From Apostichopus japonicus (lineage: Eukaryota > Echinodermata > Holothuroidea > Aspidochirotida > Stichopodidae), in assembly GCF_037975245.1 (NCBI RefSeq), contig NC_092568.1, forward strand, positions 41,157,631-41,221,630: 64,000 nucleotides of DNA, in the 5' to 3' direction. Below the pieces are notes generated by a model. It ran no database searches, was not told the origin of the DNA, and was given only the letters and a program-made list of their open reading frames with translations. The translations under genes and the position numbers were made by a program. Position 1 is the stretch's first letter. Each line of letters opens with the position of its first letter. Positions 13,219 through 24,147 of the stretch are shown here, in pieces.

Positions 13219-13330
13219 TATATTTCCTCGCTTACCTATCTCCTCACAACCTTAGCACTCTCTATCTACCGTACCTATAGAACACACTTCTCAGTGAGTA
13301 TGAAATTCAGTTAACCTTTCAAATACAGAC
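13219..13330 (+). repeat. Family C dispersed repeat
   Basis: CTCGCTTACCTATCTCCTCA, CAACCTTAGCACT and TCTACCGTACCTATAGAA match the family consensus. The 3' part is diverged. Confidence 0.6.
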
Positions 13331-14971
13331 CTCAGTGCGTCTTATAAACTGGCCTCGTCTGGATCTGCAGTCTGAGACGAAAACAAACAAAAATAATGTA
13401 TGAAAGTTGACATCACTTTTAGGTGTGAGATGTCAAATGTTTGTGTCAGTAAGCTGTAAAGCTTTGAGCCCCATACCCCTCCAAAAATATACCTTCTTCT
13501 GCCTCTATTTAATTTTCCAAATGATTTGATTATGTGTTTCATCAATCCCAAATCTTTGTAGATGTTTAAAGAAAGGGTTTTTCCTTCTCTGACATGTTAT
13601 ACTTTTTCAGGTATTTTGTAGTCTCAAAATGCACTTTGCGATATTGCGCTGTGTAACCCAAACACTCTCAGGCTTTAGGCACAGACAGCCGTACGTAGTG
13701 GAATTGCCTATCAGCTTTACGTAGAGCCCGGAGGTCTCTGCCAATTGTTTAGATTATGTGAATGTACTCTGGTAGTGCCTTCTCATAAAGTTTATTTATG
13801 AATCGCAATCCCCGTCTTGATGAATGAAGGCATTCTGTATCTTTTCTCGGATGTAAATTTATGCACTTTCATCTTCAGTAAGTGCTGTCTCAGAGGCCAG
13901 CGTTACCCATCATCCCTCTGGCTTTAACTTGCAATTTTATTCTTCTGGCTCTAGGAAGGAAGAGGCCATGCTTATCCTTGGAGGCAGATTTTGTGATCAT
14001 ACTGCGAAATGAAACATTCAAGTTGCTTTGACATTTTTCTCGATGTACAATCATGAGCTTTTTGCACTGAAATTTGTTTTCTTACTCTCTTGGACAAACT
14101 AAAGCTTTCAGCATTGCCCTGATCAATACTGCTTGAGTGAGATTTTCAAGGTTTGTTAACGATACTTCTTTCTCCGAGTACATAAAAGCATTTCGGTCAT
14201 ACCGTATAATTTACAATAAATACTCTGAAAATGATATTGAACTAGTCAATCGTAATCATGTTTCTTTTCCAGTGTAAATGTTTTGTAATATTTTTAATGA
14301 GTGAATGCACTTAATTATATAAGGGGGGGGGGGGATGGGGGAGGAGGGTTTGTCTCTCATGAATAAGAAAATTGGAACGTCCAGGAAAGACTAACATTGA
14401 CTAAATATTGACTGCTCTAACCTCTTCATGGATTATCAGGAAATATAAAATGCAGTGATCTTTATGTGTACTGTACTGGTGGTCAATTTCCATTTTAGTG
14501 GTCATGATAGGCAGTGGTATACAGAAGGTGGACAGTAACAGTAATTCAAAGTTACTCCTGCACATTACGTAACTTTATGGGACCAAGGTTAAAACAATGG
14601 GCACATATTATTCACATCTGGGGCAGATTCTCAACATGCCATTGAACAAATATATCTACAAATAATATCTGATTTTGTACTTGTGCTGGTTTTTCTTCCA
14701 TAGAGAAATTGGTATTGTACTTGATGAAACATACTTATGAATATATATATTCAATTAATTAATTAATATTCAGACACTTAGGATGGTCAGTTAATGTGCA
14801 GAGGATCACTGGCTCTATTTTGAATTGTCTTGGTTGAAAATTATACATAGACTACAGCCAAACTGCTAGCCTGTCATAATAGAATAAATAAGGTTCTTGG
14901 GCTGTTTAGAGGTGTTTCCACACAGTGTCATTGTCACACAACTGCAGTAGCCTTCCTGGAGTTAAATGTTA
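13331..14971. other. No recognisable feature besides a G run
   Basis: A slightly GC-richer stretch at 13660-14000 has no coding signal that I can support. A 12-G run lies at 14323-14334. Confidence 0.4.
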
Positions 14972-15075
14972 TACTTTCATGCCACATTCACGCCACGTTT
15001 CATGCCACAAAACATGCCACGTTTCATGCCACAAAACAAAAACATTTCATGTTAAAACTTTCATGCCACATTCAG
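14972..15075. repeat. CATGCCAC minisatellite
   Basis: (T)TTCATGCCAC(A) recurs six times, with alternating ACGTTTCATGCCACAAAACA spacers. ACTTTCATGCCACATTCA opens and closes the array. Confidence 0.85.
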
Positions 15076-15452
15076 ATCTAAAGAGAGTTCTGTAAGATGC
15101 TAGTTGTGTCAGTTGTAAACCAAATGCTGAAGAGACTACAAAAGCACTGAAGACAACAAAGATATGATCACTTTCCCTGGTTTGTGAAATAGGATATGAT
15201 GGCTTTTAACATGCTCAGATATACTTTTGGTCAAATGGATTTGTGTTGGTTTTTCAAATGTGAGTATATTAGGAATGCACATGTAGGAAATGATGTCCAA
15301 TCTCGGAAAGGGAAAATACCCCGATTGATCATTTAATAAGCAACTTCTCAGTGGGGTTGATCAAATGATATTGATAGCTGCTCTGTTACTACAGATAAGG
15401 AGATGCCCAGGAAAGAGTACTGAGGTCAAAGGTCAAACAAGAGGATGTCCAT

Positions 15453-16994
15453 TAGTGTTCAACCGATTATGCATAACAGAAAATACCGATTACTGATTAT
15501 TTTTTTCATAATCGTACCGATTCCGATTCCGATTATTTGAAAATGAGAAAATATCCTGTTTATACGAAATCGACAATAAAGGTTGTGATAGAAACAATTA
15601 TTGTTGTGATTTTCCTCTGTTTCCTTTTGCTTCGTTGTAATACAAGGCTCTTAGGTATATTTTTGTATGTACCAAATTACCTCTAGAGTTTCTCGGAAAG
15701 GAAAAAAGATTTTTTTTTAAATTTCCAAAATACGAAAATTAACATCCTACCTAGTCAGCACTGTGCTGAGCGAATGGCCTAAACACCTGGACGTGAATGT
15801 CACCTGTTAATGGCTTGAAATGGGCTAAGAATAGTTACTCAAAATATCCATCTCAAAAAGTATCTCAGACAAACCATCTATCTTCAATCTTTACCAAAGT
15901 GTAAATTTTAATGACATATTGCCTTCATTCCGACATTATTTTGTACTTATTTTTAGTATTATACCGTTTATGAACAAATAGAAATGTTACGAACTTGAAG
16001 TCAAACATACCTATTTGTTACCTATTTAACTCCTTTCAGGTTCAATTAGAAAATGTAAGCTTAGGCCAATCAAACTGAAAAGCAAATTGTACCATCGTAA
16101 CTTTTTTTAAATTACTGTAAAATGTTACCAGATTGATGTTAAGAAATAATAACAACTAGAAACTACTCCAATGTAAAATATAAATTCCTTCTATAAGACA
16201 TGGCACATACCTTCAAAACAAACGCCGATTTCCAGCAAATTGAAAGTTGTAAACTAAGCTACGCATTTTTTTGCAAATCGATGGTTAGGCTACATTTCCC
16301 ATTGACTTAGTGTGGTTGATAGGCTAACTTGTGGTCGAAGATTGCAGTTTACATGAATATTTTTATTTTTATTTGCGACACAACTAGAGCGAATAAACAG
16401 ATGGCAAGGTTAGATACCCATGCAGTTGACTTAGTGTGAAGAAAGGCTACCATGTGGTCGGAGATTTGTGGGGATTTTAGGTTATTTTTGCTGGTACTGA
16501 AATTGCTTCGTGAAGCCGTAATTTGCCAGTCACTCTACGGGAAATTCCCGGTGATTTTGCGCGACCCTCCCGCACCGCTTCAAATTTCATGCGGGATGTG
16601 AGAACTGTTTGCGCGATTCGCGCTGCAATATTCCTCATTCGCGAAATTGGTATTGCTGCCATGCTTACTGTGCCGAGAAATATGAAGTCACTAACCACGA
16701 GTGAAGCAAAATCGGCGACCCTGGCAGCCTAATTTGTTAAAATTACATTGTGAAAGACATATAGAGGGTGCCTTTATTTTAATATTTCGTAGTAAAAGAA
16801 CAAACCTTATACATCAGTTGATATTTTCAACTTCCATGTTTTTGAATAATGATTTTTTCACCTTCAATATGTTTTTGAATAATCGGTATGACATAACTGG
16901 TATTCCACGTAATTTTTACCGATTCCGATTATGTTCCGATTATGCAATTATCATACCGATTCCGATTCCGATTAGGTTAATCGTTTGAACACTA
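15453..16994. mobile_element. Non-autonomous hAT-type DNA transposon
   Basis: A 1542-bp element with 17-bp terminal inverted repeats, TAGTGTTCAACCGATTA at the left and TAGTGTTCAAACGATTA (reverse complement) at the right, one mismatch. It is flanked by a perfect 8-bp duplication ATGTCCAT at 15445-15452 and 16995-17002, which also fits the nTnnnnAn preference of hAT targets. Subterminal regions carry several ATAATCG/CCGATT motifs, dense in the last 80 bp of each end. Inside are a duplicated module of about 124 bp (16283-16470) and a GC-rich patch (16500-16735) with two short overlapping ORFs that resemble no transposase. It must be mobilised in trans. A truncated relative lies at 50841-51270. 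Confidence 0.88.
16283..16470 (+). repeat. Family B modules inside the hAT element
   Basis: TTGACTTAGTGTG recurs at 16302 and 16426, each followed by a GGCTA(A/C)C...TGTGGTCG(A/G)AGAT block, and each is preceded by GTTAG. The spacing of 124 bp is close to the 118 bp seen at 5054/5172. Confidence 0.65.
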
Positions 16995-17161
16995 ATGTCC
17001 ATAGTGTTCAAAGATTCTTCATTGATGGTTCATCATCAGAAGACTCTGTTCTGAAGTTGTAGTACACAATAGCAATCCGTACACAAAACCACATCAACGA
17101 TAAAAAGAAAAGGGCCTTTTTTACACTGACTATACCTGTACTCAAAGGGATCCCATTTTAA

Positions 17162-17524
17162 AGGCATTGAAGACTCGCTCCAAACCGCGTGCGGCTATCT
17201 GAAAAAGGTTAACTTTCCGTTGCTTGCAAGTGACGTTTTTTTCGTGGTGCTACAAAATGCAGACAGTAATGAAACGTGATACCTTGTTATCTTTAGCTGG
17301 ACCTGAGATGTCCATCGCTGTATCGCTACTGTACACAGTGCTGTGGGTATTGACAGCAGCTGTATGTACTGACTGTACACTGGTGTCTAATTACCGACAG
17401 TAGCAAGCTGTGTGTGTATTTTCTGGGATCGATGGTGGTGTCTAACACTTCTGTTACACTTCATTCGAAACTAAGTCAGATTACTGGCATTAGACGCTTC
17501 TTTTTGCGCGAGTCTTCACTTCCT
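17162..17524. mobile_element. 363-bp MITE with TTAA target duplication
   Basis: Terminal inverted repeats AGGCATTGAAGACTCGC (left) and AGGAAGTGAAGACTCGC (right, reverse complement) match at 14 of 17 bases. TTAA flanks both ends (17158-17161 and 17525-17528). TTAA duplication is the mark of piggyBac-type transposition. No ORF of note is inside. The assignment rests on ends and target site only. Confidence 0.7.
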
Positions 17525-17528
17525 TTAA

Positions 17529-19395
17529 GACTCTGATTTCGTTTATTCACTATCAAAGACTGCTGATCTTTATGCTCCTTTGTGAGCTTGTTGGGATATT
17601 TAACATAATACCTCTGCCTTGTAGTAAACATCTTGCAACGCATAAACTAATCAGAAAAGGACAAAGTTATTTTTAACTTGATGACTTGACTTCCAGTATG
17701 TTAAATATCACATGTGGGGAATCTGTTTGGAAGTATCATTGTAGGGTTACTGTTGGTACAATTTCAAATACTGCTGGACCTAAAGTTGGTGAAGTGTGTA
17801 AATGTTTTAGACAGCTTTTCTCCTTAGAAGTAAAATGATTACTTTTTCCAGGTCAGAATATGTCATAGTTTCATAGAGAATAACTGTAACTAATAGCAGG
17901 TGACATGAATATGCACCCTCGTTAGTAATTAATGTGGCGCAGTCTTTGTTCCAGCCTGAGCTCTACATTCAATAAAGGAAACCGACACTCAGCACTGTAT
18001 ATCAGACCTCCTTCTGCCCTATTTTGTCCATTGCCCTAGAAATAAAAGAGATTAACAGTGGTGGGATGTGTTTTATGTCTACTATACCAGAGTACAGGCA
18101 ATTCTCACATTAACCCTCACCCAGATTTAGTGTTTTCAAGGGGTATTTATATAGCTGAAGGCCAACATCTTATCCATTTCTCATTGTTTTGCATTTATTA
18201 CAAAATGGTTCACTTCATTGATATGCAAAGGTCTCTCAGTTTTGTGAACTGATTCGCAAAATGACACTGTGGGTATATGTACCAGGGTTTCCCCTGGGAT
18301 TAACATGTGAGAGGCAGTAACTGGTTTGTGATACTGGAGGGTGCGAAGCATACCTGGGGCCATGGGGGAAGGGGAGATATGGGGCCGTGGGGGGAGATAT
18401 GGGGCCATGGGGGGAGATATGGGGCTATGGGGGAGGGAGATAGATAAAATGCTATGTTAAATAGGCAGAAGATGTTAACTTGGCATTCAAGAACATACAA
18501 CTCACATTGCGATTCTAAACAATGACTGTCTATTGAAGCAAATGATAGCAGTTTATGTTATATTTTATTTTATGTTCAATATGCTGTATATGAGGCTAGA
18601 TTGGAATGATAATGTGTATTCCTTAGGTGCTTACTGAAAAATAGCCCAAAATAGCAAAGGATATACAGTAATGTAAAATGTTGTACAGTAGATTCAAATT
18701 CAGCTTTACATTTTTAGATGTGAGTTGATGCGATGTTGGTTGCTCTAACTTATTTTAAATTCTAAAGTTGTCAATAATAGCTATTAGAATAAATAAAGAA
18801 GGTGTGCAGTATGCAAAAGGTGTAAAATTGTAGATAAGTCGTGACTTTAGTCTTGTTTGTGTTAGTTTGTTCATATAGACACCCATCTCAGTAGTACACT
18901 GTTGTGTTTGCTAATAAAATTTGAACAAACGCTCTCACTTTTTGTGAGATGAACCTGGCTGGCGGTATAAAGCTCTGTTCAAAGCACCGTCTCTTGTCAG
19001 CTATTGTTCCCAGTATCAGAGGAAATGCTTGTCACAGAAAAGAAAAACAAACAACAATTAACAAACGAAAATCACAACTTGTCAATCAGAAGTTTGGAAT
19101 TGAAAAGGAATATTGTACTTAAATTTTGATCGATAAGCTTAACATCTCAGTGAACATGATGTAAATCCATCTCACTTTACATCCCTGGTTGAAACATCTG
19201 TGATATGTTTGTTTACTTTATTATATAGGTATAGGCTATTGTATGTCATGTATTGAATGTTCAAATAATAGCAGAAACTGCTATTAATTTAGCTTCAGCT
19301 GGAAGGTTGCTTCATACGTACAGTAACAGAGAAAAGCAGACCCAACCATCAGCAACTCTTGACAGACTTCTGTTTGGGTTGAAACTGTACATCAT
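17529..19395. other. Non-coding
   Basis: Nothing recognised other than the G-rich minisatellite at 18358-18440. Confidence 0.45.
18358..18440. repeat. G-rich minisatellite of about 20-bp units
   Basis: GGGGAGATATGGGGCCATGG occurs about four times with small changes. Many runs of four or more G on the plus strand. Confidence 0.9.
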
Positions 19396-19436
19396 GTCGG
19401 TCACCTGACATGTATGGTACATGTCAGGTGACCGAC
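19396..19436. repeat. Perfect palindrome, 19-bp arms, 3-nt loop
   Basis: Left arm GTCGGTCACCTGACATGTA (19396-19414), loop TGG, right arm is its exact complement (19418-19436). The arms contain an E-box (CACCTG/CAGGTG). It would form a very stable hairpin in DNA or RNA. Confidence 0.95.
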
Positions 19437-22093
19437 TATTTACTTGATGCATCATGCCACAGTGCCATTATATGTTGCAATAGTACAGTAGTAGATATTG
19501 TAGTAACTGACCAAAATGTGCAAATATAATAAGAAAAGAGAGCAATGAAGGATGTAAAACATTCAGTATTCAACAATCAGTAGCTCTGATATACCATTTT
19601 AGACTTGTTCAAGTCTTCACACATGTGTGAGAAACAACATTTGAACCATAATAATATCTCTTGAATAAAAGGAGTCTTCATAGCATTTTAATGATGATGT
19701 TCATCATAAAATCTCTCGCACACAAATTGTAGTGATGTTGGTTGGGATTGTCCCTCTTTCAAGTATTCCTACCACAAATACTAAAAGGTATAAGATTATT
19801 GATACCTGAACACAATGTTTGTAAGAAAGCCCTGGAATTTATAACAATATGTGTATTACATGTATATATGAATATGTTCAGACTCTTCCTGCACAATTTT
19901 GTGTGGCTCATAGAGTGACATCTGGTATGAGCTCAGTATTTTTAAGGCAGCTTTTTTAAACCTAGTTAGCAAAGAATGACTGACTAGTTTCCTGCACTGT
20001 TTCCACTTTAGCTTTTCATGACCTTTGTGGTTTGCTTTGGAAACTGATCAAACCAGGCTGAAAATTTCTCATAGCTTCCATACAGCTAACAGGTGACCAG
20101 AAAAGCAGTGAAACGACAGTCCAAGAGTTGATGAACATGCTATTTTTTTTTTAATTTGTCAACTATCTATGTGTCTATCCTGGTTACAAAACGTTGGTAA
20201 TGAAATAGCACTGTATCCCACATTCAGTATTTTTCACTCTTCTCAATATGTTTTTCCAGTTCCAGGTGATAATACATATTTTGATATGTTATAGTTTTGA
20301 TATTATTACCATCTTTTCTACTTCTTGATATACTGTACTGTTTATATCTATCTAAAGAGAGAAATGTGGCAATTGTAATATTGTCAAAACTTGAAATGTT
20401 TCTAAATTTTAAAGGCAGCAGGATTTCAACACTTGTTCTGGTAACTGTGTGCACATATGTATATTGGACCTGAACAGGAAATACATTTGTACAGTATTGC
20501 ACAACAAGTTTATCACCTGTAATTGTTTCCTCTCCCAGCTGCAGGAGCCACAAGTCATAATGCTACATAAGGTGATGTTTGCGCCCAGCTATAAAGACTT
20601 AAGAAGTTTCTCCAGTACCTAGATAGATGAACTTGCCTCGTTCACTCAAGATTAGGCCATGCATAAATAATAGGAGCTCTCCAAGTGAAGATGGTGACCG
20701 CCCTACATACAGTACCTCCAATGAAACATTTATTGTAATATACATGCTACTGTTTTTGACATTTTGAGAGAGAGACAAATTACAAATTATGTGAGTAAAT
20801 TCCTTGCCAGGAAATTAAATAATGCAATAAATTGGAGTCATATCTACACTGTTTTGAAAATATTAGTTATATTCAAGATGCAATTTCTTCGCCTAGACCG
20901 GAATTATTGCTGATAATCTCCCGTTGTCATCATGTTTCCATCTTACATCTTCTTTTCCCTTGAAGTCTAAGCTTCTGGGATCATTGACATGGGTGACAGT
21001 TGTAAAAGATTGAAACACAGACGGATGCAAACCTCAAGATCAGATTCATTCATCTTAAAGCAGTATATATATATGCTGTATGCTGTGTCAATAATTGAGC
21101 GTGACCACTGCATATGGATTGCAAGGGCTAATGAACACTGGTAGTCCTCACTAGCAGTGTTAACTGTTTTTTAGTGTGAATTATCATTAATGAGGTTCAC
21201 TGTACTGATAAATGATGCAAGCTCTATTATTGTGTTTAGTAAGTTTATACAAAACTTAATCACTCCATAACCAGGCAGGATCTTCTAATACTGTTTTGTG
21301 GTTTGAAATGTTGATCCCAAATTATACAAACGGTCTCGCTACACAAGGTGCTTTTACAAATACAGACCACTCTTTCTTTGGTTTGAACTGAGGATGGTTT
21401 TATTTTTTTTATTTTTTTCCCCAAAGTATAACATCTCTTTAAGAGATGAGACATTGAACTGTATCATGCATCTCATGATCAGAAGTTTGTAATTTTCAGA
21501 GTCAGCCAGTAGCATCTCCGCTGTTGAAACATTGATAGCGTTTTAGATCTGAGAGGAGGAAACTGTCCTATGTCGTCAGGAGGATGTCATTGAACCCACA
21601 GAGAGTTGCCATCTGCGGGAGCTCATCCTCGTTTGTCGTGTCACGCACATTTGCACATCTGTTGTACATTAGCGTCTCATTTTAAGAGGAACTTGAAATG
21701 GTCAGCTTTGGATTTGTTGTACTAGACCGTTTAAAGTTAGTTGTTCTTCTTTATGTGTTAGCATCTTTCGTTTAGGTGACATTCAAATCTCTGAGTTTCA
21801 TGATTTTTTTTTTAAATATTTTTTTCCTTTTCATTAAGGCTGGTCAGCGATTGTCCTAAATTGGCTCGGTTACTGTAATTGCTAAGATTTCGTCACATTT
21901 ATATGAATAAATTCTGTTCTACCAATTTTCAAACTTCAAAGCAAATTTTCTAGTCTCGGGATAGACATACTGTAACAGTACCTGATTTTATTCTACAGTG
22001 CATTTGGATTCAGCGCTAAGATTCAACAAATCTTGCCCATGTATCGCCATGTTATTACTTATGCTGTTAAGTTGGTCTATATATGTACAGCAT
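19437..22093. other. No recognisable feature
   Basis: AT-rich. A minus ORF of 109 codons at 20224-20553 has no recognisable domain. The 21540-21680 stretch is GC-richer, but no exon can be supported. Confidence 0.4.
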
Positions 22094-22097
22094 GTAC

Positions 22098-22888
22098 TGT
22101 AATATTGTGACGAGCCCGCTTCCTCCGATAGTAAAACTATATCGGGACTCGCGATAGAAAGGTACTGGGATGTCTTGATGCCGTATTTACGCTTCTTCAG
22201 GAGATGTCTCGAACGGAAGAAAACAATGACTTCACACAAAAAACAATTTGACGAGATAGGATTTGATTTGATGATTCGGTATAATTTCTTCTCTGTCGAT
22301 TCTCTTTACAAATAAAACTAAATTACAATGATTTGACTTGACTTGACTTGACTCCGTCAATTAAACAATTAAAAGGAGTGATGAAATAGTAACGAAGCAA
22401 TGACGAAGCAACGAACTGATCACGGAGCGCTGACGGAGTGATAAATTTGCTGATCAAGTGATAAACTTTGCTGACGGAGGCTGACGGAGTGATAAACTTT
22501 CGGCCTCCTTTTTTTTATATACCATACTTCTACAAAATCCCTCTGCACACAATCAGTAGGCAGCCAATGACCTGACCATCCTGTATTAACCTAACGATAT
22601 AAAAATAAGTGCACTGGCACTGATCTGCCCTGATTGGTTGGGAGTTTGGAAGTCCATCCCCTTTCTATGGAAACTTCCATACCACGTGAGAGAACCTTCT
22701 CGAATGTTCCACAGACATAATGGAATCTATTTTGGGAAAAGGCCCTGTACCAAGATTCAATAAGATAGTTAAAAACTTCTCATGGGAAAACTGAATCCAT
22801 GACCTAGATAAATACATAAGAGGCCTGTAAGGTGTCTCGATGGAGTTTTTCGGTAACATCAAAGAGATGGTATCACTATTTCATAACA
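22098..22888 (-). repeat. 3' LTR of the retrotransposon
   Basis: 791-bp copy of the 5' LTR with the same TG/CA termini, TATATAAA box (22514-22521), TTGAC sub-repeats (22333-22353) and GACGGAGTGATAAA-like repeats (about 22430-22500). It is followed on the plus-left side by the GTAC duplication at 22094-22097. The short ORFs inside it recur unchanged in the other LTR and look like chance ORFs. Confidence 0.97.
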
Positions 22889-22897
22889 TCCCCCTCA
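22889..22897 (-). other. Polypurine tract
   Basis: The coding strand reads TTGAGGGGGA immediately before the 3' LTR. The purine run AGGGGGA touching the TG of the LTR is the expected plus-strand primer site. It is short but correctly placed. Confidence 0.75.
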
Positions 22898-24147
22898 ATC
22901 TTTTAAAATTTTTGGATACTCCAAAATTTTAACATCATACTGCTTTAACTTATCATAATTTCAAGAAGGTAGAGTACTGTAAGCTCATTCACTAATATTC
23001 ATTGACTTCAATAAATGGTCTTCATGTATCTCAAAGGTTAACAATCTTGGTTACGAATTATTAAAATGATCATATGGTATATACATTGACACTATTCTCC
23101 ATGAAAATATTGTGTACCTCTTTAATATTGATGACATCATATGATGTAATCTAAAAAAAAAAAAATATCATTAAGATATCTTAAAGTTACATGACAAAGC
23201 AAAATATGCAGTATCTCTTACAAAATACATTTATGCATTTCATACATCAATAATACATTTATATCAAAAGTGAAATCATGCCGTGATTGGGGAGAGATCA
23301 GAGAATACTAGACTTAGTTATCTTTTAACTGAACAGAACACCTTGGCGTTCCATAACATCTTTTCGTATATTACAAAAAGGAACCTTAAAATATTACAAA
23401 CTCATTTACAAAACTCGTCTTTAATGAAGGCATAGTTTCAAAACTGCTTTGAAACCTTGTGAATCATATACATCCACTTCAAGAAAATCAACAAAATGTG
23501 ACTCGATAGCATGGTGACCCTAGGTATGCACTCCGAAATGATCTAGTAAAGTACCAAAGTACTAGATATTCGATACCATAAAAGAGACTCCATAGACTAT
23601 GACATCAACAAATCTTTCTTCAAATTAACATATTACTTAACATCTTGTCTTTCAACTTTCATGATGAAATTTACTTTTGCATGAATAATTGAGGAAAAGA
23701 AAATATATACATAATTTCCTCAAAAGATCTATACTTTCATTTGCTTCGATAACTGTTGCTGTAAGCAAAAGTTGCATATCACTAATGCTGTCTGTCTCTG
23801 AATAGCCTTCAATATAACATAAATGATGCAATGTAAATATCCTTAAAATATTTCTCAATATATGAAAACCCATGTTGCTAATATTCCGGATATGTTCTAA
23901 TTGCCGGGTAAACGTTTGAACGAATTCATAAGGAGAAATAAGGTATACTCATTACACATTTGTTATAAAAGATGAAACTAGGTCACTTAGTGATGTTTTT
24001 AACAATAAAGCTTATATTGTTACACCATACAGTACAATGACTTCCACTTAATAGGTATGCAGGTAATTGCCATGACGCATTCCATTCATACAATTGTGGG
24101 TAAAACACCTGTTCATCTGAACTTAAAGCAATATGCAGTTATACATA
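22889..24147 (-). other. 3' non-coding part of the retrotransposon
   Basis: About 1.26 kb between the pol stop and the 3' LTR, AT-rich and without a credible ORF. The longest ORF in it is 73 codons with no signal peptide, furin site or other envelope feature, so env is absent. An imperfect hairpin (CCAAAATTTT and its complement) lies at 22905-22931 beside the polypurine tract. Confidence 0.7.

Noticed and set aside
16477-16732. Opposed 69- and 73-codon ORFs inside the hAT element
   Set aside because: They cover the same GC-rich patch on both strands and resemble no transposase or zinc finger. Composition alone can explain them.
20224-20553. 109-codon ORF on the minus strand
   Set aside because: No recognised family and AT-driven composition. 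Not supported as an exon.
23652-23873. Possible env-like ORF between pol and the 3' LTR
   Set aside because: Only 73 codons, with no signal peptide, cleavage site or membrane anchor.
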